From assembly GCA_039105265.1 (NCBI GenBank), contig JAPFFF010000028.1:1612001-1676000 (forward strand): a stretch of 64,000 bases of DNA, read 5' to 3'. Both the position numbers and the translations under genes were made by a program. The notes beneath the pieces are model-generated. The model searched no databases and had not been told where the DNA came from. It saw only the letters and a program-made list of their open reading frames with translations. Within the stretch, counting starts at the first letter, position 1, and each line of letters opens with the position of its first letter. Shown here piece by piece: positions 8,708-21,650 of the stretch. Source of the stretch: Tritrichomonas musculus (lineage: Eukaryota > Parabasalia > Tritrichomonadida > Tritrichomonadidae).

Positions 8708-11700
8708 ATGCTTTTTTGCACGACCAAACCTAGATTTTCCGAATTAGCACTCGACGCTGATTCGATTGATACCAGAATTGATGATTTTGGTGAAAATTTT
8801 TCTGATGATGATGGAAATGGAACACCCGAATTTCGCAGTTTTTCGCCTCAAATTAGTACTGTAGATAGCCCTTTCAATATAAATTACAACAAACTCGCTA
8901 CTTCTCCAATATCTCGCAACTCAAGAGATATCAATTCAAAGACGCACCAAAACGGGGACCAGTTTGCCCCGAACACAACTCAATCAAATACACAGCCTCG
9001 ATATGTTCCAAATGTTCCTCATAATCTTCCCGCGCAATACTCACTCACAGATCGAATTTCATATCCTACGGAGCAGCGGCACCCGCCGGTTGGACCTGCT
9101 CCTATCAACATACGGAGTACCTCACAGAGCGATTCCAACGTTTCCCCAGACTTTTCAGATTCCGAAGAATTTAGATCAGATGCGCATCAAAGTGATTCTA
9201 CGAGCCGACCAAATTGCGCCAGAAATCTCATAGTTCCTAATACACAAAGGACGACAGAGGTACTCCTGCAATCAGGAGTACACTATAATCCGACGAATCC
9301 AGAGGGTGGTCAGAACCCCTCTTGGTTCGTCATTACGAGCGATCCTTCACTGGCTGCCCGTTCCCCTCTGAGTTACCTTGCAAAAGATAAGTCAGTTGAA
9401 GGTGTATTGGTTGCCCGAGGACAAATGATCATTTCGAATGGGCAACCAATACTCGACCGAAACCGCCCGGCAGTACCTGCTTCAGATGCAGAACTCAGCC
9501 AGAAGGTGCTCCTCCCTGAGACCTTCGTCCATCCGAGCACGGTTCCGGCGGTTCCATTCAATTTTTGCTCCTTCCCACGTTCGCCTTTTGTTTCCCATGT
9601 ATACAATGTATTAAACTCGCTGGCGGTCTCATTCTCGTGCAACATCGGTTGCAATAATCACTTCACTGACTTTTCAAATCACATGTCAGTCATGAATACC
9701 AATATGTTCAATGTTAATAATAGTAATAGTTTCACTAATAATAGCTTCATTAATAATAATATCTCTAACTATAATGTTTCTCATAACAATGTTAATCTTG
9801 TTCATCATAGCGTTGACGTCGACAACCAGACTGTCGAGTCAACTGCTCATGTAGCTCACCACAGCGTTGACGTCGACAATCGGGTTGTCGCGTCAATGGC
9901 TCATGTTGCTCATCATAGCGTTGACGTCGACAATCAGATTGTCGCGTCAACGGCACACGTGGTACATCATAATGTTGACGTTGACAATCAGATTGTCAAG
10001 TCAACAGCCCTCGTTGCTAATCATTCTGTTGACGTTGACAATCAGATTGTCAAGTCAACAGCTCACGTCGCTCATCACGCTGTTGACGTTGACAATCAGA
10101 CTGTCAAGTCAACAGCCCTCGTTGCTAATCATTCTGTTGACGTCAACATTGTCGCGTCAACAGCTCACGTCGCTCATCACGCTGTTGACGTTGACAACCA
10201 AACCGTCACGTCAACGGCTCACATCACGCATCATTCTGTTGGCGTTGACGATCGGGTTGTCACGTCAACTGCTCACATCGATCATCATCAAGTAGTCACG
10301 AAGGAGAAATTATTCACATCAGTGATTGAGGTACCTAAGTTTGTGTTCGAGATCAATGAGAAAGTGGTTCCACTATTTACTCTCTCTGGGAACCATTCGT
10401 TGCTTAACACATTCTCAAACAATAATTTCCTCGGATCTCGAACCAACTCCTTAGGTACTCAAACTACCAGTAACTCTTCTGGTACAAGCAGCGTTGTTAG
10501 TGGTGCTGAAGAGTTCACCGATGCTCATTCTCACTCTGAACACTCTGATCATTCCGATGATGACAATCACGGTGGTAGTGATGATAATCCTTCTTCACCT
10601 GTGGGTGACAATGTTTCCATTGATTGGATCGTGAGCGAACAGGCTGGTGTGAAGACCAAAACAGACATGAAGTCTCTCATTGATATCTTGCAGGTGGCAA
10701 ACATCGACACTTCACCATTCGCAAACGTTAGCGACGTTGACACTCCTATCATTCTCCTCATGTATCAGAAAGACAGATGGTTAGGAGTTGGGCAGTTTTA
10801 CTGCCCTTGCTGCGACAAAACGTTTCCCACATGTGCGTCCTTGTCTTTTCACCTCAAATAGACGCACACGACGAACAATATTCCTCTGGAGCAAGCGGCG
10901 TTCGAGTACATTGTCGGCAGGAAGCTGAGGTGGAAGATCGATTCACCTCACCTTCCGCCTGACGCTTTTCACTATCGTACCATTCACGTTTGTCCGTGCA
11001 GCGACTGCGACTACTTGGTCAGCCGAGCGAACTCATTGAGCAGCCACATGGGCTCATCGCACCAGGACATGGAAGCGCTTAAACGTGAAGTTGGAGTCTT
11101 CTGGGCGATGAGCATTCTGCACGCTAAGAAACATCGAAAATTACTTGTGGCTAGCGATGTTTACCATGACCTGCACGGTTCCTTGTGCATGAAATGCAAG
11201 GACTTCGTTGGTAGAGACAAAGCTACAGTCAAACAGCATACCAACAGATCACATCCCCAGGCCAATGTTGAAGGTCATCGGGTTCAGGCAATCGACATCA
11301 GTATATCCGTTAATTGGCTTTCGCCTGAAACCGATGACGATGAAATTCGTGAAGCCAACACTGACCTGGAGAGAATCAAGATTGTGAGGAGTGAGAACAG
11401 AGTCACTCAAGATGATGAGAGACAGATGCCAGTGCAACCTCGGGCAGACGAATCGGTGGATCTCCAAGTGATGGAAGATCGTCGTCGCGGGGAAGACTCA
11501 CGCAGACGGAGACGACAGGCTGGGTTCATACCTGCCAACGAGAGACTGCCTGAGGCGCACTTGCATTCAGTCTCTTCATCTAGCGAAGATTATACTCACA
11601 CAATTGATGAACATCCGGCTCACCCAGCGTCAGCTTCGATCGTGGACATTGAGAGTTGCCTGTCCAAAGCTGAGAATTGGAAGTCGAGGTGCATGAAGGA

Positions 11701-14700
11701 AGATGATGATTTCGTGCACCTCCCGAAACTGTGGGGTGACCGTTTAGCGAAGCACAGGAAAAAGTTCGAAGAAGTGTTTAACAGTGAAGTCAAGGATGTT
11801 CTCAATTGGTATAATGAAGCTATTAACCTCTCTGACTCTTTGGAAAAGAGCAGCCGAATGCTTCTCTGCGAAGGGATGATTTCGAAAATCATTCTCATTC
11901 TACGGAAGTCGATTAGGAAGTTCGTTCGTTCGGCACGGAGAGGTTCAGATAAGATTCGTCGCCCGCATTCCTTGGAGACACCGATTCAGATGAAGTCGGC
12001 CTCCAAATTCATCGCTGGTATTGAACTCCTGCATTCCCGCATTCACATCATTGATGAAGATCTCGATCAACCTCAACGTAATGTCATCGCAGACATCAAA
12101 GAGAAGCTTGTTCGCTTTCTGTCACAAGCTCCTTTGGAGTTCTCTCAACTTCTTGGGAGTGGTGACTTGGACTCAATTGACGGTTTGATTTACGATGAGC
12201 ATTACGATGAAAGGATGAAATTCATACGTGCCAAGCTAGAGGAATTGGAGATTCTCAACAACTCTCCTTCCTCGCTTGGATACAAGAAGTTCCTTCAGAA
12301 ATTCTACGCTGAAGACGCCAAACGTACACTCGACTGGTTCGTGTTGAACGACGACACACCGGAATGTGTCGTCCCAGTCGAAGATTTCGAGAACGTGTAC
12401 GGGTCCTCGTGGAGCGATGCTGCTGCTCTCGGGGATGACCCAGATGGTGTTTACACTCTTCAGCGTAGAATTTCATCGAATAATTCTGATGAACTCAAAT
12501 CACTCATCCTCAACGAAGATGCTATTCTCAAAGCGGTCAGATCGAGATCCAATCTGTCTGCCGTCGGATGCGACGGCATTTCAAATGGTGTGTGGAAAGT
12601 GGGCGGGAGTGTCACGGCGACGATCATCAAGAATGTGTTGTGTTGCATGCTTGACACGGGTCTCTTTCCGGAGGTGTTGAAAATGAACAAAACCGTCATG
12701 TTGTTTAAGAAAGGAGACCCTGACGACGCCCATTCGTGGCGTCCTATCACCATCACTCCGACGATTTATCGGATGCTGATGTGTCACATCAGCCGCTCGC
12801 TTCAAACGCTGAATTCAAAACATAGGTTCATATCACCGAGTCAGAAAGGATTCATGCGTATTCCAGCTGGGGCGGCTGAGCATGCAACTGTGGTTGATGA
12901 GATGATACACGATGCTGCACGGAACCAAAAGTCACTCTACATCACGACGATCGACTTTTCTGATGCATTTGGTTCCGTACCACATAAACTTATTAAAAAG
13001 AATCTTACAGACATTGGCTTTGATCTTTCTTTTGTTAAAACGATTATTAATTCGTACAGAGACTCTTCGACGAAGATCATCAGCAACAACAGACGATCTA
13101 ATTCTATCTGTATTCGCAAAGGCGTCAAGCAAGGTTGTCCGCTGAGTCCGACGTTATTCAACATTTGTATCGAACCTCTCCTCGCGCGGTTGAACGCTTG
13201 CAAGGAGGACGGTTATCATTGGTTGGACTCAGCGACAACCGTTCAAGCTTACGCCGATGACATCATTGTGTTCTCGGACTCGGAAGTCGGGATGAAGAAC
13301 TTGCTTTCGGTCGTGGAGCACTTCTGCAGTTATGCTGGCGACATGAAGATCAACTGCAAGAAGTGCCACGCTTTCACATACATTGCTCACAATGGTTCTC
13401 GCAGTGTGTTGAACGACAACTTCACCATTGCTGGAGGACGTATTGATAACATCAGCATTCAGAACAATACAACATATCTCGGACTTCCAATCGCGTGCAA
13501 ATCTTCGCAGCGTAAACATCACGTTTTTCGGCGAATCGAAGACATGACGAAGGACGTCATTCGAATTACTGGCAGCGCTCTTCGGTTCACACAGGCGGTT
13601 GACGCCATCAAACGGTTCGTGATTCCCAAGATTGACTACGAACTGATGGCGAACACAGCACCGACAAATTGCCTCAGTCGCTTTGATGAATTCATTCGGG
13701 GCAGGCTGTCCAAAATGATCGGTGCTGCTGGTATTCCAACCGCCTGGTTCTACACGACGAAAAACGATGGCGGTCTTTACATACAGAAACTCACAGATCG
13801 CCAGAAAGCTCTCACTATCAGACTCTACATTGCCTTGATGGAGTCTAACGATAAAAGCATCCGTGATATGGTCAAGGCTTCTGATGAAGCCGAGATCATC
13901 TTCAGGGATGCTACCATCGACTTGACTTCACCGTTCTTGCACCTGAAAGTTAAAGACAATGGTGCGTTAGATGCAAAGCGTAACCGCGGGACGTCGAACA
14001 TCTTAGCCCGATGTGTTAAAGCTTTGCACGACGCTAACATGGGTCTGATACTCAAAGATGATATGTTTACGCTCAAAGATCTGAATAGTAATGTCACATT
14101 TGATGTTAACACCTCTAATGTTGTTAAACACATCATGAAAGTCATGAGTGACCGTTACTATTCAGATCTTTGTCTGCACAAGATGAGAGGACATACATTC
14201 ACGACATTGAAAAACTCACCATTGAGCAACTACTTCATGAAGCCCAATGCTTTGATGGCGGACTCTGTTGTCAGATTCGCTATCAAAGCACGTACGAATA
14301 CGCTCATGACAGCATCACTTGCTGCTCACAGAAACCCTCAAATGAGTAACCGTTGCACTCGTTGTGGACAGATTGAAACTCTCAATCACATCTTAAACGG
14401 GTGCAAGCGGTGCAAACACAAATTCACAAAGAGACACGACGAAGTTGTCAAGGTACTTTGCAAGTACCTTACAGAAAAGAAGAGAGTCATCGTGCATTGT
14501 AACCAAAGTGTTCGTGGACGCAGCAACGAACACATCACTGGTGACTCTGCTTCTCTCAGACCAGATGTATGGTGGTGGGACGGTGACCAGCTGAAGATAG
14601 CTGAATTCACCATCCCATACGGAATGTTATCTGGCGATGATGATGAATCTACCTTAGTCATACGACGCAGAGAGAAGTTGAACAAATACCAGAAGCTTGT

Positions 14701-15304
14701 CGATGATTGCAGAAACCAGTTGAACTGCAATGTGTCTCTATTTGGGTTCATTGTCTCCTCCCTCGGTGCAATACCCGATGACACCATCAATGAACTCAAG
14801 AAAGTGACAGTCACGACCAAAGACGCACTCAAACTTGCAGGGAGGATGGTAGCAGCCGCTTTACGTGAATCTATGATATTGTACATTGATACTAAGATTA
14901 AGAAGAGGGTTAACGACAACAATGAAGATGAAGATAACGATAACGATAACGATAATGGTAACGATTATGATAACGATGTTGAAAATGTTAATGTTCTTGA
15001 TACTGATGGTGACGATGATTCTAATGATCTCAATGATACTAGCTCCAATGTTACCGACGGGGAGTCCGCTGACGATGAGTACAACTCTGTCAACATCCTT
15101 GACGACGAAGAATGGCGGGAACTCATTGATGCAAGTGCGGATGTTGACAGGTCGGGCCCCCCGTCTGAGCTTGACACTACTGATGATGAAACTGACGTAC
15201 TGGAAAATCCAGGCACCACCCCACTATGGAACCAAACTCAAGGTGCCGACCCTGCCTCCGCTACCGAAGAGGAGGGAGTCCAACACTCCTCTTCTGAATT
15301 TTAG
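8708..15304 (+). pseudogene. R2-like LINE polyprotein, copy B (one nonsense codon)
   Basis: The frame runs from ATG 8708 to TAA 15302-15304 (2199 codons) with a single stop, TAG at 10859-10861, where copy A has TCG (1297-1299). The stop falls inside the first zinc finger. The complete 5' part shows what copy A lacks here: a Ser/Asn-rich N-terminus, a conserved block at about residues 182-252 (core GVHYNP ... ARGQMIISNGQPIL), and the VDVDN repeats (nt ~9800-10290). Downstream are fingers 2 and 3, RT motif A (~12951), YADD (~13250), the CCHC knuckle (~14356) and endonuclease motifs (~14559-14700). Everything except the one codon looks functional. Confidence 0.88.
9800..10290 (+). repeat. 54-bp coding minisatellite in copy B
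   Basis: The same VDVDN repeats as in copy A but with a reordered set of units, one carrying an internal 6-bp loss (VDVNIVAST). It encodes 18-residue repeats within the LINE protein. Confidence 0.85.
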
Positions 15305-15453
15305 GCAGATTTTTTTTATATTTATTGGGGCCCGCCCCTTTTATTTTATTGTGAGTGAATCATCACTCTCGTTTATTAGTATTTTATACTTACTCTAATG
15401 ATTAATAAACGAATTTACCACACGGGAGGAGATTTTTTTTTCGAATTGCAAAT

Positions 15454-18400
15454 ATGATGTTTTTACCAACAAGAACTAGATATTCGGAATCAGCTCCTTA
15501 TGCTGATTCCATTGATACCATCCACGAAGATATTATTGACAAAAATTTTAATAATCAAAATTATTCTGACAACCTCAACTCAAATCAAAATTTACCTAAT
15601 CAAAACTCAATTTCTAATGATTACAATCGTAATTGTCCGCATCCTGACCCTAAATGCTCTCATCTCCAAGATATGCAATTATATCTTGATCAGCGAGGTC
15701 TTCAATTGGTCGATTCTACCCCTTACTCCGAACCTTCTGAAGGCGTAGAATACGACCATTACGATCTTTCGCACCGGAAACGCACTAACAAATGCTCACT
15801 TTTGAATTTGGGCAGAAGGTCTCAGCCTTTTAACAATTTCGCTCCGCCTATGTGCTCTTCATCTATTCCCGCATATCATACTTCACCTACTAACGACTTA
15901 GTTGATTCTGCGTATACATCGAATATTTCAAATAGCGCTAATACAATTACCAATTCTCCTTCGCCTCAATCGAATCTTCTCAGTCCTCAGTCCCCTTCTG
16001 CAGGCTTCTCAGATTCAGCAGATGAACATGATTCTGATCTTATCTCGAATAATTGCGATTCTTCTCCGAAAAGACCTACTGGCATTGAAATTCTATTACT
16101 TGCTGGTGTTCATTACAACCCCGTCGCTAACGACGGTTCTACTAATCCACAATGGATTATTGTTACATGTGACCCGGTTCTCTTTAGGTTTGCTCCTTTA
16201 TTTTACAAGCCAGATAATGGTCCTGTTATTGGTGCCCTGGTGCCTAGAGGTCAGCTTATTGTCTCTTCTGGACAACCAATTCTTAATAGTTCAGCTCCTT
16301 GTATTTACCCTACTCCTGAAGAATCTGCCAATAACCGTTTTGTTCCTTCTAATATCATTGACTCTCAGTCAATTCCCAAGGAACCTTTCAGTTTTGATAC
16401 TACCTATGAACCTCAAGATCTGAATCATATCGTCAATCACATTTCAAACATTTTTAATGATATGCATTTACGTTGTTATTACCAATATAATCATTATAAT
16501 GTTAAGCAAAATAGCGATGTCAAAATTAATTCTTACAATCAATCAAATAAAGTTTTTAATAACATTTTGATGAATCGAAATGTTTCAAATTTTCTCTCGA
16601 ATTGGTCACAGAATTTCTCAAATACGACCAATGTTTTCTACAATGTTAATCATTCCGATAAATTTTGCATTCAGTCATTGTTTTCCTCCAATGCATCTGT
16701 TGAAAGCCACAGAGTTGATGTTGATAGTTTTTGTACAACATCTAAAGCCCAGGTTCAGAGTCACGCTGTTGATGTTAATAATCAAGCAATTGCATCAACA
16801 GCACTGGTCCAAAACCACTCAGTTGACGTTATTCAAAATAATTTAAGCACACAAGCTACAGTTCAGAGTCACGCTGTTGATGTCAGAAATCAGCTGATTT
16901 CTTCAACAGCTAATGTTCAAAACCACTCAGTTGACGTTATTCAAAATAATTTAAGCACACAAGCTACAGTTCAGAGTCACGCTGTTGATGTCAGAAATCA
17001 GCTGATTTCTTCAACAGCTAATGTTCAAAACCACTCAGTTGACGTTATTCAAAATAATTTAAGCACACAAGCTACAGTTCAGAGTCACGCTGTTGATGTC
17101 AGAAATCAGCTGATTTCATCAACAGCTAATGTTCAAAACCACTCAGTTGACGTTATTCAAAATAATTTAAGCACACAAGCTACAGTTCAGAGTCACGCTG
17201 TTGATATCAGAAATCAATTGACTTCTTCTACTGCTAGAGTTGAACATCATCATGTCGATGTTTCTGATAAAGTTATTAATTCAATTGTGGAAATACCTAA
17301 ATTTGTTGTTGAAGTGAAGGATAAGGTAATACCTCTTTCTACTCTTGGTGAGGTACCTTCTCTCTCAACTGCTGTCGTTCAGCTCGCTAACAGAATTCTT
17401 GAGCTGACGAATAATCTTTCCACTGAGGTCCCAAATTCAAGTTCACATACGGAGACTTCTGATTCATCTGTTGTTAGTCATGATGAATTAGATTCTTTAT
17501 CAGGCTCTGATGGCAATTGTTCCGATAGTAATGGCGATGATCCTAGTAGTCCACATCGACGAAATGTTAGTCCAAACGATTCGTACTCACTTCAATGGTT
17601 AATAGATGAGTTAAAATCTATAAATTGTAAATCACAACTTAATGAATTAATTCTTAAGTTACAGGAAATACATTTTGATCTTAGTCCTTTCACAGAATTA
17701 CTTTCTATTGAGATGCCAATTATTTTAAAGATGTATGAGACTCATAGATGGCTTGGTGTTGGACAATTTTACTGTACATATTGTGAAGACACATTTAATT
17801 CATGTGCGGCTCTTCATGCACATTGGAAATTAAACCACGGTAAAAGATTTATGCCAAATGAACAAGCAGCTCTTGAATATGTTTATAATAGGAAACTTAG
17901 ATGGAAGATTATTGATGAAGATCTTCCGGATGACATTCCTAAGTATAGAATTATTTATAAATGTCCTGATGCTAATTGTAATTATGTTGTCAACAATCCT
18001 AATTCTCTTGCCTATCACATTAAATTGAAACATCGTGATATTGATGATCTTAGAAGAGAGCTTGGGCTCCTTTGGGCTTCTATTATCTCTTATGCAAAAA
18101 CCGATAATAAGCTGCTCTCTGGTAAGGATTTGTATAATACTAATGATGCATGCTTATGTTTGCGTTGCAATCACTTTATAGGTCAAGATAAATGCAAAGT
18201 TCAACAGCACTCGAAGTCTTCTCATCCTGCTTCAAATGTCGAGGGTAGTAGAAGATATGATAAGAATATTGTCTTAGTAGCCAAATGGTTCGTTCCTGAT
18301 TACGATGATGAAACCATTAAAGAAGCTGACGATGATATTGAAAAAGTTATAAATGCAGGTCACCTGCTTAAACAAAGCACTGAGAATGAGAGAAGAGAAC

Positions 18401-21400
18401 CATCTCATCCTGATGACTCTGATAATCCAGATCATTTAGCAGCCACAATTAGAAGAAGAGCTCAAGAAGATCGTATCAGACAAAGAAGAAGGAGGGGCGA
18501 TCTCATCGTTAATGAAAGTATGCCTGAAGATCGTCTTCATAGGGATCCTATTGATCCTGTTAATTCCGATGATTCTCCTTCTATTCAGAATTATTTAAAT
18601 GATTCCCACTGTATATCTAACAATGATCCTCCTGATGATCTTCATTCTTTCTTTGATAAAGCTTCCTCTTGGATTGACAAATGTGCTGATCAAGAGAAAA
18701 ACATCATTCACCTACCAAAGATCGGGGGTGACAAACTTCTTAAAGTCAGGAAAAGGTTCTCTAACGTATTTCTTGGAAAAATTTCGATTCTCATTGATAA
18801 GTATGACAGAATTGTCAATAATAACATAGATAATCTTGATGATAATGACCACTCTCTCTTATGGGAAGGTGTCTTATCTAAGATTAATATTATTCTTCGT
18901 AAAGAAATCCGCAGCGCCTTACACATTCCTGCGTTCACTAGAAAAGGCAAAGTTGTTAATACTCGCTCCTTCGAGATGCCTATACAATTGAAAGCAGCTA
19001 CAAAATTCGTAGCTGGTATTGAATTAATTCACAATTTGATATCTAGTGACCGCGAAGACCAACCTACACATAACTTGATAGCTAATCTCAAAGACAAAAT
19101 GTTAGAGTTTTTATCCCGTGCTCCTGATGATTTTGTGCAATTCCTTTCGGGCAGGGATATTTATGCCATTGAAGCATTACTTAATGTTGATAACTTTGAG
19201 GATAAAATTCGTTTCCTCCATTCTAAACTTGAAGAACTTGAATTAAAATTCAACAAGAACTCTTCGGCTGCTTTCACAAAGTTCATTCAAAAAGCTTATA
19301 AGGAAGATTCAAAAAAAAAAACCCTTGACTGGTTCATTCTCAAGAGAGATTCTCCAGAATGTGTTGTTCCAGTCGAAGACTTTGAGTTAGATTACGGTAC
19401 GGCTTGGAAGGAAGTCGCGACTTTCGAGCCAGATGGTCAGTTTGATCTCTTCAGAAAACTCAATGACGAAGATGTTACTTGTTTCGAGGAAATGCTTCTT
19501 GATGAGAAAGCTATCAAAGCAGCCATTAACAGCAGATCCAATCTCTCTGCTGTTGGATGCGATTTTTGCATGCGATATGGAAGATTGGCAATGATGTTAC
19601 TGTAAAATTGATCAAGCGAACGTTGATGTCGATGCTTGCTAGTGGAAATTTCCCTTCTTTGCTTAAAACTTGTAAGACAGTTATGATTTACAAGAAAGGA
19701 GACCCTGATGCTACTCAGTCTTGGAGACCTATCTCTATTACTCCCACCTTGTACAGAATAATTATGTGTCACATCTCACGTTCAATGCAACTCTTGAATG
19801 ATAGAAGGAAGTTTATCAATAGCCAACAAAAAGGTTTTATGAAGATTCCTTGTGGTGCAGCAGAACATGTTGTTATTGCTGATGAGATGATTCATCATGC
19901 TGCGCGTCACAGGAAGAACTTGTACATTATGACGATTGATTTTAAGGATGCATTCGGATCTGTTCCACATGATCTTATTAAAAAGAATTTGCTTGACATT
20001 GGCTTCTCTCAAAACTTTGTCAAATGCGTGCTCTCTTCTTATAAAGATTCTATCACTAGAATTATTTCAAACGGTTCAGTTAGTAATGAAATTGTTTTCG
20101 GTAAAGGAGTTAAACAGGGTTGCCCCCCTTTCTCCGACTTTATTCAATCTATGCATTGAACCACTTCTCATTAAGTTGAATAGCATGGCAGAAGACGATG
20201 GTTACCACTGGTTTAATAGAAGCGCTGCAGTACAAGCTTATGCAGATGATATTGTTTTATTTTCTGACACGGAGATTGGTATGAATAACTTGATACATAC
20301 AGTTGAAAATTTCTGTATCTATGCAGGAAACATGGTGATTAATGCGAAAAAATGTTCATCTTTTGCTTTCATCATTGATAACGGTACTAGAGGTACCATT
20401 CAGAATCATTTCATGATTAACAATGAAGAGGTTGAGAACATATGCATCCAGGGTTCTACTCAATACCTCGGCCTTCCTCTCGCAGCTAAAGTTTCCCAAA
20501 GGAAAAAGCACATATTTCAAAAACTTTTGTGTATGAAACAAGATGTAAGCAAGATTGCTAATAGTTCTCTGAAAACCGTTCAAACTATTGATGCAATTAA
20601 ACGCTTTATTCTCCCAAGAGTCGACAATGAATTAATGATTAATGCAGCCCCTATTAATAAACTATTGGATGTTGATGCTCACATTCGTAACCAAATATCC
20701 AAAAAGATTAAAGCTGCTGGTATTCCTGTCGATTGGTTCTACCCCTCAAAAATTGATGGAGGATTGAACTTGCAAAGTTTAGTCGAGAGACACAAAGCTT
20801 TGACTATCAGATTGTATGTGGGAATGCATGAATCTAAAGACACTAATGTCAGGTATTTAATCCGAGCGTCAGACAATGACGAAATGCAGTATCGTGAAGC
20901 AGAAGCAGATTTAGATTATCCTTTCCTTAATGTTCCAACTAACGACACAGGTTCCATTAAAGGCAACACCAAACGCGGTACTTCGAACCTTCTATCCCGC
21001 GCTGTTAAAGCCTTGCACGACCTGAAATTTAAGCTCACGCAGAATGACAATGGCTTTGTACTTCAATCCTTAATTGATGATGACAATCACCTAGAGGAAG
21101 ATGTTAACGAAAACAAAATCATGAAATCTCTCATGAAAATTTCTCAAAGAAGACATAATATGTCTCTTTTACGCCATAAACTCAAAGGACACTCGTTCGA
21201 ATTGCTTACCAACTCTCCGATTAGCAGTTTCTTTACTTCTCTTAAGGCTGATGCCATTGATTCAATTGTGAACTTTGCTTTTAAAGCTAGACTTGGCTCT
21301 TTATTTACAGGAAGCATGAGAAGGAGAAGGACTGGTATTGAAGATAATGGAAAATGCAAGAAATGTGGTCAACTTGAAACAATCCATCATTTACTTAATG

Positions 21401-21650
21401 GATGCCAATACAGGAAGAATGAATTCACAATTAGGCATGATGCTGTTGCAGCAATCCTTAGAGATTACATTATTAACAACAAGCATTGTGTAGTACATTC
21501 AAATCAAGTCGTTCGCGGACGCGACGGCGCTCGACTTGAAGGTGATAACACGAATCTCAAACCTGACTTGTGGTGGTGGAAGGATGATAAGTTGTACATT
21601 GTTGAAATCACCATTCCTTATGGTATGTATACGGATGTCGATGGGAACCA
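15454..21650 (+). pseudogene. R2-like LINE polyprotein, copy C (frameshifted)
   Basis: The first frame (15454-19605) covers the N-terminal conserved block (GVHYNP ... RGQLIVSSGQPIL), H-x-VDV repeats, three C2H2 fingers and the region before RT. A frameshift near 19558-19570 moves coding to the frame holding ATG 19557, with RT motif A (TIDFKDAFGSVPH). A second shift in the C-run near 20125 (GGTTGCCCCCC) moves it to the frame that ends at 21834, with AYADD (~20238), the CCHC knuckle (~21356) and endonuclease LKPDLWWW and EITIPYG. Codons after about 21650 are non-homologous read-on. Two shifts plus truncation make this copy dead. Confidence 0.85.
16806..17237 (+). repeat. 108-bp coding tandem repeat in copy C
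   Basis: Four near-identical 108-bp units encode alternating NHSVDVIQNN and SHAVDVRNQ blocks. The H-x-VDV core is shared with the 54-bp units of A and B although the surrounding DNA is unalike. The same protein motif is therefore kept by selection while the DNA repeat has been re-amplified. Confidence 0.85.

Larger units (their letters stand above)
8673..15417 (+). mobile_element. R2-like non-LTR retrotransposon, copy B (full length)
   Basis: This 6745-bp copy is bounded on both sides by CCACACGGGAGGAG (8673 and the next element at 15418). The leader is only 35 bases before ATG. It is near-identical to copy A over the overlap, including the 3' UTR hairpins. It lies directly between short unit 3 and copy C, with no host DNA on either side. 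Confidence 0.9.
15418..21650 (+). mobile_element. Diverged R2-like retrotransposon, copy C (3'-truncated)
   Basis: It starts with CCACACGGGAGGAGA-T9 immediately after the copy B 3' end, then a 36-base leader and ATG at 15454. Protein-level similarity to A/B runs end to end until about 21650 (EITIPYGMYTD), where it switches to unrelated AT-rich DNA. The endonuclease lysine region, acidic tail and 3' UTR are missing. It is much more AT-rich than A/B, so it belongs to an older or separate subfamily. Confidence 0.85.
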
